A DNA stretch of 43,193 nt from Phoenicibacter sp963588595. Its GTDB lineage: Bacteria > Actinomycetota > Coriobacteriia > Coriobacteriales > Eggerthellaceae. The stretch's first letter is position 1. Each line of letters begins with the position of its first letter. Shown in pieces: positions 1-10,006 of the stretch. Where the stretch lies: positions 1 to 43,193 of the forward strand of contig CAVAIA010000008.1 in assembly GCA_963588595.1 (NCBI GenBank), given 5' to 3'. The notes beneath the pieces are model-generated. The model had not been told where the DNA came from and ran no database searches. It saw only the letters and a program-made list of their open reading frames with translations. Both the position numbers and the translations under genes were made by a program.

Positions 1-3
1 TGA

Positions 4-570
4 CTAATGGGCTTGCAAATTAAAAATTTCGCTTCGTTTTAAAATAATTTGAGATATCAAAAGTGCGCACAATATCTTTAGTATGTCAGGTATGACAAAT
101 GGGAATATAGTTGAAATAAGTGCAATTTCAATGCTTACATTTGAAACTATCATATATTGCAAACATCCAAAAATATAAGCAACTATTGTTAGCAAGAAAC
201 CAAGAATCAACTTAAACATAAACTCTAACTTCTTTGATTTTACGCTAACTTTAGAAATCGCTAACGTTATTGGATAAATTGACAAGGCATATCCTATTAA
301 AAATCCGCCAGTTGGACCTAATAGAACTCCTAGACCCCCATGAAAAGATGAAAAGATTGGCAAACCTAAACATCCCAAAGCAAGGTAGACACCAAAAGCT
401 AGGGTTGAGTTCTTAGGCGTTAAAAGATAGGCGCAAAGAGTTATTGCGAAAGTTAAAAGTGTAAATGGAATTGGACCTATTGGCAAAGATACAATCGCGC
501 AAACGCTAATGAACGCAACAAAAAGCGCGATTAAAACTAATTGTTGATATGACCTTCTCAAAATTGCCAA
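4..570 (-). CDS. bioY: BioY family biotin transporter (ECF S component)
   Basis: Membrane substrate-binding (S) component that captures biotin and, in the family, works alone or with the EcfA/A'/T energizing module. The 188-residue product is almost entirely hydrophobic, with about six membrane segments. It carries the BioY hallmarks: an N-terminal IGPIPFTLLTFAI stretch (about residues 31-43) and a LLGPTGGFLIGY motif (about 83-94). Length matches the family. The start is a TTG at 570, preceded closely by an AAGAAGGG ribosome-binding site; no ATG is available nearby. No ecfA or ecfT gene is adjacent, so a shared energizing module is presumably encoded elsewhere. The gene is divergent from the addB-like gene across 40 bases with overlapping -10 boxes. 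No clear BirA-type operator was seen. Confidence 0.93.
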   Translation of the reverse strand: MAILRRSYQQLVLIALFVAFISVCAIVSLPIGPIPFTLLTFAITLCAYLLTPKNSTLAFGVYLALGCLGLPIFSSFHGGLGVLLGPTGGFLIGYALSIYPITLAISKVSVKSKKLEFMFKLILGFLLTIVAYIFGCLQYMIVSNVSIEIALISTIFPFVIPDILKILCALLISQIILKRSEIFNLQAH

Positions 571-597
571 AACCCTTCTTAAACATTTATGAACAAA

Positions 598-604
598 GTA
601 TAAT
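598..604. promoter_or_regulatory. overlapping divergent -10 boxes between bioY and addB
   Basis: On the plus strand TATAAT at 599-604 lies 6 bases before the addB ATG at 611, so RNA would start at or next to the start codon. On the minus strand the same bases (598-603) read TATACT and would start bioY RNA near 591, about 20 bases before its TTG. No convincing -35 is visible on either side. The shared symmetric -10 is seen directly; promoter activity is inferred. Confidence 0.45.
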
Positions 605-610
605 TAAACC

Positions 611-3334
611 ATGGATCTAGCGCGCGAACAATCAATATATCTATTTAACAACATCAAACGGGCAAATTTTGCATTAAAAGATGCTGCAATGAAGGGGCAG
701 GCTTTTGCGAAGAAATTCACTACCCCCTCAAATCTGATAAAAGATCTCTATCGTCAATATGACACAAAGTCTAAAATTGTCGATCCAATTTCGAGATTAG
801 TATTCATGCTTTCAATTACAAATTCAATTGAAGATGACGAAATTAACGCATATTTCAACACCCCAGGTTCACTATTGTTCTTGTGCAATTTTGTTAGCGA
901 AGCAGCAGGATATATTGGCCAAAAAGATTATAAAACAGACGAGTTTAGCGAGCTTGAACTTGAAGTTATCAAAATAACGAAAGAATATGAAGCAACTTTA
1001 AAAGCTTTTGGTTATATAGAACTTTGCGAATGCGCAAAATTTTTAAGCGAGAAGCTAAACTCAAAATTTAACATTTTTGCGAAGGATAATCTTAATGTAT
1101 ATTCACCAACAAAAGAATTGATAGACCACCTGTCCAAAAATGGTAATGCATCAAAACAAGTTGAGGAAATAGCAAAATATAAAGATAGTCTTAAAAATAA
1201 AGATTTAACAATCTGTGAACTTTCTGGAAAAGAGGCCTTCGCTTCAGCTCTTAGGGAAGTTCTAAAAGAAAATAGGGCTGCACAAAATGTTTTGTTGCTA
1301 ACAAGCGATCCAGATGTTACTTTTTACAACGTTGCAACGATCCTTCGAGAAGAAAATATTGATTTTAATATAGAGGTCAAAACAAAAAGACATATAAGCT
1401 CCACTTACTTTGGAAAGGCTCTCGTTGCAATTAGTGAAATATTAGACGATTCTTTTGACATCTCTCTAATAAGCGATCTTATGCGAAATCCAATAATGAA
1501 TCTAAACTATTATGACATAAATGAAAAGGACGCACATTTGCGATCATGCATTGTGAAAATTGATGAAGAAGTCTCGAAGGTCGTTGAATTTATTGAATCA
1601 AATTCAAGAGCGTACCAACTAATTTATGACATTTTTTCAAAACCTATCACTTCAACTAAAAACACTTTAGACGAGCTTAAGAAATTGATTATTTCTAACA
1701 AAAATCTAAGCCAATTTGACAAGCATCTTGAAATCAATGCAATTAAAACAATAGATCAAATAGCTGATCTATTATTCAAAATAGGCATAAACAAGCTTCC
1801 CGACATAGAGTTTTTAGATTTATCTACCACCAAAACTTCATACTCTTTTAATATTGGAAATAGTGATAAAACAATGACAATAGCAAGCGTCTCATCATCT
1901 AGCGGACTTGCTCCTATGTCTTTTGACATGGTCATTTGCGATGACGTTTCTTCGCTAGCGTTCAGCGCCTCTTCGAAGTTAGACTCCCTTAACTCTCTTT
2001 TATCAAAGTTGGACTTAAAACCAACTCTAACTCCAGTTGAGAAAGTCAGAGATAACTTTATTTCAATGCTTGACGCCTCAAGAAAAAATGTAACATTGAT
2101 GATGCCAAAAAGAGACTTAGACCTTGGATGTGAGCTATATCCTTCTTTTACGCTCCAAGAGATGAGCCAAGAATTATCAAATAATATTGACTATAAATCC
2201 ATTCCCGAAAATGTAAGTGATCTTACCTCTTTTAAAATAATTAAGTTTAATGAAAGCGAGATATCATCAAACGTTGGGCTAAATTCAAGCTCCAATGTTA
2301 GCGGTAAATCAAGAAAAGTTTCAACTTTAAAATATTCTTTGACAAACAGCGATAAGCTTGCGAAATTCTTATCTTCAAATGTAAGCGAAACAGGCGAGCT
2401 TATTATGTCTCCAAGCTCAATTGAAACTTATGTTCAATGCCCCTACAAGTGGTTTATGTCCTATGTCATCAAAGCAAAGAATGTAGACAAGGAATTTAGC
2501 CCTTCAGATGCGGGCAATATTTGCCATCTCGCATTTAAAAATTTCTATGACAAGCTCTACCAAAAGAACATTTACAGACTTAACACTCCTGACGAAGTTG
2601 TGTCACATCAAGAGCTATTTAAGTCATCATTTCATAAGGCAGCAAAAGAACTATATGGCATAGATGTCTTTGACTATGGCTCTCAAGATATCTATCTTGA
2701 AGATGTAACTATAAATCTGAAATTAAATAAATTAGCGCGTACTTGTGTCAATTCATTGCTAGCGCAAATTTTCATCCCTAAAGATTATGTTGTTCTCGAA
2801 TCAGAATTTAAAATTGACCCAAAAGACGAAATCAATTACGCGGGAGCCAGAATTGCAGGTCGCGTGGACAGAATCGATGTTAACAAAAAAGAAGGTTCAT
2901 TTTTAGTTATAGACTACAAAGGCAATATTGAAAACCACGATGCTGGTTTTAGCGTTGCGGACGCACAAAGAGTCACTCAAGAAAAAGAGCTATTTATGCC
3001 CAATAAAACCCAAGCGTTGATATATGCTTCTTGCATCGCTAAAAAGATCAACATGACTTGCGATGGTGCGATATATCTAACATATAACGAAGTTAAAGGA
3101 GGAAAACTTCCTGCATCAGGAACAATTTCAATAAAAGTCGCTGATGGATTTCAAGACATAATAAACTTAAACAAATGTTCTTGCCATATTGAAATGTCAG
3201 ATTATCTAGACTTTATTGAGGCTCAAATTGAACTAAAACTAAACGAACTTAAGAGTGGAAATATCAAACCTAACCCACTAAACCAACACGTTTGTAAATA
3301 TTGTGAAGTCGAAGGATGCCCATTTAGGAGATAA
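611..3334 (+). CDS. addB: AddB-like PD-(D/E)XK exonuclease subunit
   Basis: Probable AddB subunit of the AddAB helicase-nuclease that processes double-strand breaks for RecA loading. The C-terminal nuclease domain is clear: a first cysteine in YVQCPYKW (C610), GRVDRID (about 750), VIDYKG (about 766), a downstream Gln (KTQALIY) and a terminal C895-X2-C898-X4-C903 cluster. The four cysteines fit the 4Fe-4S staple of AddB nucleases. At 907 residues it is shorter than typical AddB (about 1150). The N-terminus has no GxxGxGKT Walker A, although later regions resemble UvrD-like domain 2. An in-frame TAA at 605-607 fixes the start at 611 or later; there is no Shine-Dalgarno and a TATAAT lies 6 bases upstream. 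addA follows after 12 bases, supporting the pair. The family assignment is firm for the nuclease half and weaker for the N-terminal half. Confidence 0.82.
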   Translation: MDLAREQSIYLFNNIKRANFALKDAAMKGQAFAKKFTTPSNLIKDLYRQYDTKSKIVDPISRLVFMLSITNSIEDDEINAYFNTPGSLLFLCNFVSEAAGYIGQKDYKTDEFSELELEVIKITKEYEATLKAFGYIELCECAKFLSEKLNSKFNIFAKDNLNVYSPTKELIDHLSKNGNASKQVEEIAKYKDSLKNKDLTICELSGKEAFASALREVLKENRAAQNVLLLTSDPDVTFYNVATILREENIDFNIEVKTKRHISSTYFGKALVAISEILDDSFDISLISDLMRNPIMNLNYYDINEKDAHLRSCIVKIDEEVSKVVEFIESNSRAYQLIYDIFSKPITSTKNTLDELKKLIISNKNLSQFDKHLEINAIKTIDQIADLLFKIGINKLPDIEFLDLSTTKTSYSFNIGNSDKTMTIASVSSSSGLAPMSFDMVICDDVSSLAFSASSKLDSLNSLLSKLDLKPTLTPVEKVRDNFISMLDASRKNVTLMMPKRDLDLGCELYPSFTLQEMSQELSNNIDYKSIPENVSDLTSFKIIKFNESEISSNVGLNSSSNVSGKSRKVSTLKYSLTNSDKLAKFLSSNVSETGELIMSPSSIETYVQCPYKWFMSYVIKAKNVDKEFSPSDAGNICHLAFKNFYDKLYQKNIYRLNTPDEVVSHQELFKSSFHKAAKELYGIDVFDYGSQDIYLEDVTINLKLNKLARTCVNSLLAQIFIPKDYVVLESEFKIDPKDEINYAGARIAGRVDRIDVNKKEGSFLVIDYKGNIENHDAGFSVADAQRVTQEKELFMPNKTQALIYASCIAKKINMTCDGAIYLTYNEVKGGKLPASGTISIKVADGFQDIINLNKCSCHIEMSDYLDFIEAQIELKLNELKSGNIKPNPLNQHVCKYCEVEGCPFRR

Positions 3335-3346
3335 ATTTTTAAATTT

Positions 3347-6300
3347 ATGAACGAAATTAATCCACAACTAAAAGTTATTAATTCTCTGGACGCTCCGATC
3401 ATAGTGCAAGCTGGAGCAGGGTCTGGCAAAACATACACATTAACAGAAAGAATCGTTAACTTTATTAAAAAAGGCGGAGACATAGAGCAGATTGTTGCCA
3501 TAACGTTCACAAAAAAAGCAGCAGAGGAACTTAAAAGCAGAATAAGATCTAGACTCGAAGAAGAAAATATGCATTCCCAAGCGCTCAAAGTTGATGGCGC
3601 TTACATAACAACTATACATGGCTTTGCAAACAAGATATTAAAAGAAAACGCACTTGCATTTTCAATTGACCCCAACTTTCAAATCATCGACGAAGCAAAA
3701 GAAAATAGCATCAACGACGAGTCTATCAAACAAGCAATTTTCTACATAACAAGCGGGCAAAAGTTTTTGAACGAACTTGAAGAGCACTCAGAAATTTTGA
3801 CATCTCAAGATCAAACAAATCAAACAGTTATTGATAGCGATTTTGACTTGTCCGGTTTTAAACCTATAGATGTTCAACAAGACGATGATTTTTTAGAAAT
3901 TTTAGCTAATCAAATCCAGGAGTTCGTTGGTGATCTTGTTAGCGCAAATGCTACCAAAATGCTAACTCAAAACGTTATCTCAACGCTGACCAACGACGAA
4001 ATTGGGTCAATAGACTCAATAATTGAAAATGTTTCTAAGATCATATCAAAAATCGAATTAATCCCATTTTTCGAAGAAAAGAAATTTCAATTGGGAAAAA
4101 GAGTTGACTACCAAGAGCTTTTTAAGAAATATGATCAACTAATTCATGACTTTTTGAATAGAGTTGAATTTAGTTCTAGCGTAAGAGAACAAGAAATTAA
4201 GGTTTCTTTTTTCTGCTTACTTGACGACATTGATGAAATTATGCAAGAGCAATCTTTTGGCGATAATAATATAAATTACAAAGATGAGCTAGCTTATTTA
4301 ATTTCTTCGACGCCAATTTTATCTCCAAAATTTCATGAAAAGCAAAGCGATAGGGATAGCGTTTTAGCATTTAAATGTGACTTTGCAAAACTTGCTATAG
4401 AGTTTATGTGCACTGCAGGGTTTGATATCCTTAACTTTTTAGGAGAACTCTCATTTTTAGCAAATGATTTTTCAAGCATAATCAAATCTAACTTAAATCT
4501 TTCGAATAATGACATTCTAAGAGTGTGTCTAGAAAAGTTATCCGAAAACCCAAAAATTGCGAAGTCCTACCAAGAAAAGTTCTCGCTAATTATGATTGAC
4601 GAATTTCAAGACACAGACCAGCTTCAACTTGGTCTAATAGGGGCAATTGCTAAACCAAAAATGCAAAATGTGTGCACCGTCGGAGACGTGCAACAAAGTA
4701 TTTATCGTTTTCGTGGAGCGGATGTAAAAACTTCTATTACTTATAAAAATTTAATGTTGTCAACAAATAATGAATTGTTGATTGTGGACTTGCCAAATAA
4801 CTACCGCTCTCATTCAGACATTTTATCTTTTTGCGACTTAATTTTTGAACAAAACGAGATGTTTGCAAACAACTTCTTGCATCTTGAACCTAAAGGCTCA
4901 ATTAACGAATTGGAAGATAAAACTTTCGAAAATAACCCTAGAGTCAAAGTTGATATAACTAATTATTCAAGTAGGTCAAAGAACAAAATTTCAACTGAAG
5001 AAGTTGTTTGCAAACAAGCCAAGGCTTGCGCCACACATATTAAAGAACTAATAGATTCTGGAGAAAATCCTGGAAAAATTGCAATATTGCTCGGAAAACT
5101 AGTTAGCGGTAAGAACAATCCTCACTCTTCTCCATTGCAAATAGCAAAAATTTATGCTGATGCGCTAAGGGAAGAAGGAGTCGACTCAATAATTAGCTCT
5201 GGATCAACATTTTCAATGTCAAAAGAAGTTGACTTTATTAAAAATTTGCTTTCATATGCAAGAAATTGTCTAGATAGTTCATCGTTATTAAACATTTTAA
5301 GATCTCCATATTTTTCAATCTCAGATGATGCATTGTTAGCTCTAACGCACTCAATAAATAAGGACAACTTAGACTCACGCATCAAAGTGGTTGATCATTG
5401 TGACCTTGCAAAAACTTTTTTATCTCCAAATGAAGAGATGTTAGCTTTCCTTAACGAAGACGATTTAAAAAATTACAAATTTGCTGCAAGCGCTCTAACG
5501 AATTTTATAAGCGATGTTGCAAATTTGCCAATGTCTACCTCTATAAGGAATTTTCTTAATTATTGTGGTGTTTTTGATAAGTTGGACGACTCTAAACCTG
5601 AGGGTCTTGTTAGTGGAGGAAATTTCGTTAAGTGTCTCAATTTAATAGATGCGTTGCAAGACCAATGCTTAGGAATCGCATCAATTCAAGAAGAGTTCAC
5701 TTCAAGACTAAACTTTTCAAAAGAAAGCCCTGGAATTCTTTCTGAAATTGATTCAAAGTATGTCCAAATCATGACAATCCATGCATCTAAAGGTCTTCAA
5801 TTCGATCATGTTGTTTGCGCAGAACTAAAAGACGGTCTTTTGTCAACTCAAGACAAAAAGCAAAGACTTTTCACGCAAAATATTCTTTCAAAAGATTATG
5901 GTTTATCAACTTGTGCATCCTACCTAGCAAAATTCGATTGCATTAACTTTAATAAATTGATAAGTAATAATCCCTATTTTTATGATCAAAGAACAGAGAT
6001 CCTTGAAAATATGACATGTGGAGAGGTTTTCACATCACTTTATTTAAATGAGAAAAATGAGTCGTTTAACGAGGCAAAACGGTTACTATATGTTGCAATA
6101 ACGAGAGCCATAAAATCTGTTTTAGTTATGCACCGTATAAATTCTCAAGTTGGAAATGAAGAAGAGAATTGGGAAGATCCAGATAAATTAGGTATATTTG
6201 CTTATCTTTTCAAAGTCTTGAAATGGGATTTTAACTCATCTTATTCTTGTGAAAAAATTAAGCTCCCTAATGGTTCAAATGCACAAATTACATTCACACA

Positions 6301-7111
6301 CCTTCCAGAAGCTTTAAACGAAAATGTAGATGATGACACTTGTAAATCAGAGGAAAGTGAATCAAGTGTAATTAACAACGAAATCGACGATTTTCGTGTT
6401 AGGAATAACAGAAATAATATAGAGATTGAACGCTCAAATAAAAATGAAAAGGAAAGGGACTTTTATTCATACACTTCTCTTTCAGCTCTTGACAAAGATG
6501 ATGCAGGTTTCTTAAGTATAAACTCAAAGAATACCCCATCGATAAACGACGATTTAGCGTCTCAAACAAATGAAGAAGACTATGCCTATGACGAAGATCG
6601 CGCAACCGACTTTGGAGACAGAATGCATCTAAAAATGCAAATGATTGTTCAAAACAAGTCAAGCAAAATAGATCTAGATAATGAAGATAAGCGGATGATT
6701 GATGCTATAAATAACATAATCAACACTAAGCGTTTTGTTGATCTTATTAAATTAGAAAATGTTATCCCTGAAGTTGATTTTTGTGTGCCAATAAACGTTT
6801 CAAATTCAAACACCAAATTCTTAAGAGGTGCGTGTGACCTTGTTGGCTACAACGATTTTGAAAACATCAATGTTGTCGACTATAAATCTGGAAAACGGCC
6901 TAAAGACCACTCTTTGCAAGCAAAAACTTATGCGTATGCGCTATTGAATAGTGGATTTAAAAAAGTAAAAATAGATTTCTTGCATGCAGAAATTAAAGAC
7001 AAAACAAAAGGTGATCAATGTGCACTACAATCATTTTCCTTCGATGATGGTGATGTTGAAGACATTGAAATAGAACTAGTAAATTTATGTAGTTTAGATG
7101 ACACAAAGTAA
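3347..7111 (+). CDS. addA: AddA-like UvrD/Rep helicase-nuclease
   Basis: ATP-driven 3'-5' helicase and nuclease subunit of AddAB, for double-strand-break resection. SF1 motifs appear in order: Walker A GAGSGKT (residues 23-29), AITFTKKAA (about 50), Walker B MIDEFQDTDQLQ (about 415-426), GDVQQSIYRFRGAD, NNYRSH, MTIHASKGLQFDHVV (about 808) and RLLYVAITRA (about 915). An acidic, poorly conserved linker (about 985-1085) leads to a C-terminal PD-(D/E)XK nuclease with GACDLVGY, VVDYKSGK and a downstream Gln (about 1160-1195). At 1254 residues it matches AddA. It sits 12 bases after addB and overlaps uvrC by 14 bases, implying co-transcription and translational coupling. RecB and plain UvrD are less likely because of the fused nuclease and the neighbouring AddB-like partner. 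Confidence 0.92.
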   Translation: MNEINPQLKVINSLDAPIIVQAGAGSGKTYTLTERIVNFIKKGGDIEQIVAITFTKKAAEELKSRIRSRLEEENMHSQALKVDGAYITTIHGFANKILKENALAFSIDPNFQIIDEAKENSINDESIKQAIFYITSGQKFLNELEEHSEILTSQDQTNQTVIDSDFDLSGFKPIDVQQDDDFLEILANQIQEFVGDLVSANATKMLTQNVISTLTNDEIGSIDSIIENVSKIISKIELIPFFEEKKFQLGKRVDYQELFKKYDQLIHDFLNRVEFSSSVREQEIKVSFFCLLDDIDEIMQEQSFGDNNINYKDELAYLISSTPILSPKFHEKQSDRDSVLAFKCDFAKLAIEFMCTAGFDILNFLGELSFLANDFSSIIKSNLNLSNNDILRVCLEKLSENPKIAKSYQEKFSLIMIDEFQDTDQLQLGLIGAIAKPKMQNVCTVGDVQQSIYRFRGADVKTSITYKNLMLSTNNELLIVDLPNNYRSHSDILSFCDLIFEQNEMFANNFLHLEPKGSINELEDKTFENNPRVKVDITNYSSRSKNKISTEEVVCKQAKACATHIKELIDSGENPGKIAILLGKLVSGKNNPHSSPLQIAKIYADALREEGVDSIISSGSTFSMSKEVDFIKNLLSYARNCLDSSSLLNILRSPYFSISDDALLALTHSINKDNLDSRIKVVDHCDLAKTFLSPNEEMLAFLNEDDLKNYKFAASALTNFISDVANLPMSTSIRNFLNYCGVFDKLDDSKPEGLVSGGNFVKCLNLIDALQDQCLGIASIQEEFTSRLNFSKESPGILSEIDSKYVQIMTIHASKGLQFDHVVCAELKDGLLSTQDKKQRLFTQNILSKDYGLSTCASYLAKFDCINFNKLISNNPYFYDQRTEILENMTCGEVFTSLYLNEKNESFNEAKRLLYVAITRAIKSVLVMHRINSQVGNEEENWEDPDKLGIFAYLFKVLKWDFNSSYSCEKIKLPNGSNAQITFTHLPEALNENVDDDTCKSEESESSVINNEIDDFRVRNNRNNIEIERSNKNEKERDFYSYTSLSALDKDDAGFLSINSKNTPSINDDLASQTNEEDYAYDEDRATDFGDRMHLKMQMIVQNKSSKIDLDNEDKRMIDAINNIINTKRFVDLIKLENVIPEVDFCVPINVSNSNTKFLRGACDLVGYNDFENINVVDYKSGKRPKDHSLQAKTYAYALLNSGFKKVKIDFLHAEIKDKTKGDQCALQSFSFDDGDVEDIEIELVNLCSLDDTK

Positions 7112-9017
7112 AGTCGAAAAAATTAAAGAAGAGCTAAAAAGCGTTCCAACAGAACCTGGTGTATATCTTTGGAAAAATAAAGAAGATGAAGTGATCTATG
7201 TTGGGAAAGCAAAGTCTTTACGTGCAAGAATGAGGCAATATGTAAATTTAAGCGATGACAGAGCTAAAATTCCAATGCTTCTTGAACAAATAGATTCATT
7301 TGAATATATAGTTGTCAAGAATGAAAGCGAATCACTCCTTCTTGAAAAGAATCTAATTGAACAATATAAACCATTCTTTAATGCAGACCTTAAGGACGAT
7401 AAATCCTACCCATTTATTGCAATTAGCTCAAATGATCCATTTCCCTCCATTCGTTTCACTAGAGAAAAAAGACAAAAAAACGTCGATTATTTCGGACCTT
7501 ACACTAACTCTAAAGCTGCACGCGATTTAATCGACGTTTTAAGGAAAATTGTCCCTATATGTAGCTCTTCATGCACAACTTTAAAAAATATTAATAAGCG
7601 TTTAACTAAAAAAAATAACTTAAAAAGAATCGAGTATGGGGTTATCAACTTGTTTGAAGATCGACCTTGCTTTGATTCAACAATTGGGATAGGCCCTGGG
7701 ATTTGTTGTGGTCTTATGACTCGTGAAGACTACACAAAAAACATAGAGAAAGCAAAGAAATTTTTATCAGGACAAAGAAATGAAATAACAAATGAGTTAA
7801 AAGAACAAATTGATAAATGCTCCTCAAATTTAGAGTTTGAAAAGGCTGCTCGGCTAAAAACAAGGCTAGACACTATTAAATGTCTAGGACAAACGCAAAA
7901 TATAAATTTGAACACTTATGAAAACATCGACATTATTGGCTTTTATAGAGAAGAGACTATAGCAGGTGTTCATGTCTTAATAGTTCGCGAGGGGAAAATA
8001 ATCAATAGCAATGAATTTGTTCTAAACAAGGGAATGGATGTTCCGATGGATGACCTAGTTCATAATTTCTTCCTAAAATTCTATGGAATGCGGCAAGATG
8101 TTGGTAATGTGATCATTATGCGGGATTCTAGCTTTATCGACGATACTATGAAAGATTGGCTGTCTCATTTAATCAATTCAAAACACGGAGCCAAAGTCAA
8201 AATCATTAGCCCAAAAAGGGGAGTGAAGTTTGATCTACTAAAGAAAGCTGAGGTTAACGCAAAACATACCTTATTAAGATATAAGTTAAAGAATGGTTAT
8301 GATGATGAGAGAACAAATGAAGCTCTTTGTCAATTAGAAAGTGCTCTTGCGCTTAACAGACCCCCTCTTAGAATTGAAAGTTATGACATTTCAACTAACC
8401 ATGGTAGTTACACAGTTGCTTCAATGGTGGTCTTTACCAATGGCAAAGCAGATAAATCACAATATAGAAGGTTCAAGATAAAACTTGAATTAGACGAATC
8501 TAATGATTTTCTTTCAATGGAAGAGGTCATCGCTAGAAGATTTTCTAAAAAGAATATTGAGAATCAAAGATTTGGTTCTAAGCCAGACTTAATCATTCTA
8601 GACGGCGGAAAACCGCAACTTAACGCAGCACTCAATTCCCTAAATAAACTTGGAATAGATGACATATCAATAGTGGGACTCGCAAAAAGAGACGAAGAGG
8701 TTTTCGTTACATGGCAAAAAACTGAACCTGTTGTTTTGCCTAGCGGATCAGCTTCTCTTTATCTAATTAAAAACATCCGAGATGAGGCACATAGATTTGC
8801 TATAACATACCATCGAAAGTTGATGAAAAAGGGCATGACTAGCTCAATCCTAGATGAAGTTGAAGGGATTGGAGACAAAAGAAAAAAGGCGCTTTTAAAA
8901 TATTTTGGTGGATTTAAAAATTTAAAAAAAGCAACATTAGAGGAGATAAAGGAAGCAAAAATTGTTCCTGACAATGTAGCGCATGAACTCTCATGCGTAT
9001 TAAAACAGTATAATTAA
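7098..9017 (+). CDS. uvrC: Excinuclease ABC subunit C
   Basis: Nucleotide excision repair nuclease; with UvrB it makes the 3' then the 5' incision around lesions. All expected parts are present in 639 residues. A GIY-YIG nuclease begins with GVYLW (21-25) and IYVGKAKSLRAR (33-44). A UvrB-interaction UVR helix pair lies near 234-262. The RNase H-like 5' nuclease contains IESYDIS (about 425) and LDGGKPQLNAA (about 500). A helix-hairpin-helix pair lies near 585-630 (VEGIGDKRKKALL). The ATG at 7098 overlaps the end of addA by 14 bases, so three repair genes form one unit. uvrA and uvrB are not in the window. Confidence 0.98.
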   Translation: MTQSKVEKIKEELKSVPTEPGVYLWKNKEDEVIYVGKAKSLRARMRQYVNLSDDRAKIPMLLEQIDSFEYIVVKNESESLLLEKNLIEQYKPFFNADLKDDKSYPFIAISSNDPFPSIRFTREKRQKNVDYFGPYTNSKAARDLIDVLRKIVPICSSSCTTLKNINKRLTKKNNLKRIEYGVINLFEDRPCFDSTIGIGPGICCGLMTREDYTKNIEKAKKFLSGQRNEITNELKEQIDKCSSNLEFEKAARLKTRLDTIKCLGQTQNINLNTYENIDIIGFYREETIAGVHVLIVREGKIINSNEFVLNKGMDVPMDDLVHNFFLKFYGMRQDVGNVIIMRDSSFIDDTMKDWLSHLINSKHGAKVKIISPKRGVKFDLLKKAEVNAKHTLLRYKLKNGYDDERTNEALCQLESALALNRPPLRIESYDISTNHGSYTVASMVVFTNGKADKSQYRRFKIKLELDESNDFLSMEEVIARRFSKKNIENQRFGSKPDLIILDGGKPQLNAALNSLNKLGIDDISIVGLAKRDEEVFVTWQKTEPVVLPSGSASLYLIKNIRDEAHRFAITYHRKLMKKGMTSSILDEVEGIGDKRKKALLKYFGGFKNLKKATLEEIKEAKIVPDNVAHELSCVLKQYN

Positions 9018-9060
9018 TTGGTATTTAGTTATTCATCTAACGTCTTTATGAAGGTTTACT

Positions 9061-9993
9061 ATGAGCGAAATAAATAAAGAAAATGACGATTCAAAGAAAA
9101 CTCAAGATAGCAACGATTATCCAGATTTAGTTTTGATAACAGGAATGAGCGGCGCTGGAAGAACCGAATCGATGCATGTGTTTGAAGATCTTGGCTATTT
9201 TTGCGTTGATAATCTCCCCACAAAACTAATTCCAACTTTGGTTGAACTTCAAGTTAAAGAGAGTAATCAAAATAACAACACTCCAAACAAAATTGCTATT
9301 GTTTGCGATGCAAGGAATGGTCAATTCTTCTCAACGCTTGCAGATGAAATTAAAAACTTAAGGGATAAAGGCGCTAACATACGAGTCGTTTTCCTCGACT
9401 CAAATGATGAAAAACTTGTTGCCAGATATAAAGCATCAAGAAGGCGCCATCCTCTTTGTGATGACGGAACAACAATAGCTGAGGGAATCCAAAAAGAGCG
9501 TCTTATGATGCTTACTATAAAACAAATGGCAGACACTGTTATTGACACGTCTGACATGCTTCCTCAAAATCTTAGACAAAACCTAAAAGATCTTTTTGAT
9601 TCGGCAACATCATCGCGAGGGTTGAGTGTGACCGTCTATTCATTTGGGTTCAAACATGGGTCAGCGAGTGATGCAGATGTAATCATAGACGTTAGATTTT
9701 TGCCTAATCCATATTATGTTCCTGAACTAAAAGAATTGACTGGTCTAGATGATAAGGTTAGAGACTACGTCATGCTAAGAGACGAAACGATTAATTTCGA
9801 AAAAAAATGGCGTGATCTTTTAGACGTTATTATGCCTGGCTACATAAAAGAAGGAAAACAACAACTTGCTATTGGAATCGGTTGCACTGGAGGTCAACAT
9901 AGAAGCGTTGCAATCGCTGAGTCAACAGGGGAATATCTAAAAAATAAAGGATATAGAGTAAGCATTGCACATAGAGATTTAACAAAAAGATAG
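9061..9993 (+). CDS. rapZ: RapZ/YvcJ-family nucleotide-binding protein
   Basis: P-loop protein of the RapZ (YvcJ) family: an RNA-binding adaptor controlling GlmS in E. coli, and a GTPase/ATPase of less clear role in Gram-positives. Walker A reads GMSGAGRT (28-35); the Arg in place of Lys is, as I recall, common in actinobacterial homologs. VDNLP follows shortly after, and the C-terminal domain carries GIGCTGGQHRSVA (about 270-282). The length of 310 residues is slightly above the usual 285-295 because of a charged N-terminal extension of about 20 residues. The ATG has a good ribosome site (GAAGGT, 5 bases away). It is followed by yvcK and whiA, the conserved Gram-positive triad. A TATAAT at the very end of uvrC (9009-9014) could give it its own promoter. 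Confidence 0.95.
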   Translation: MSEINKENDDSKKTQDSNDYPDLVLITGMSGAGRTESMHVFEDLGYFCVDNLPTKLIPTLVELQVKESNQNNNTPNKIAIVCDARNGQFFSTLADEIKNLRDKGANIRVVFLDSNDEKLVARYKASRRRHPLCDDGTTIAEGIQKERLMMLTIKQMADTVIDTSDMLPQNLRQNLKDLFDSATSSRGLSVTVYSFGFKHGSASDADVIIDVRFLPNPYYVPELKELTGLDDKVRDYVMLRDETINFEKKWRDLLDVIMPGYIKEGKQQLAIGIGCTGGQHRSVAIAESTGEYLKNKGYRVSIAHRDLTKR

Positions 9994-10006
9994 TTCTTAT
10001 AAAAAA

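Noticed and set aside
571..612. Repeat TTAAACAT / TTAAACCAT as a BirA operator for bioY
   Set aside because: The copies are direct, not inverted, and do not match the BirA dyad.
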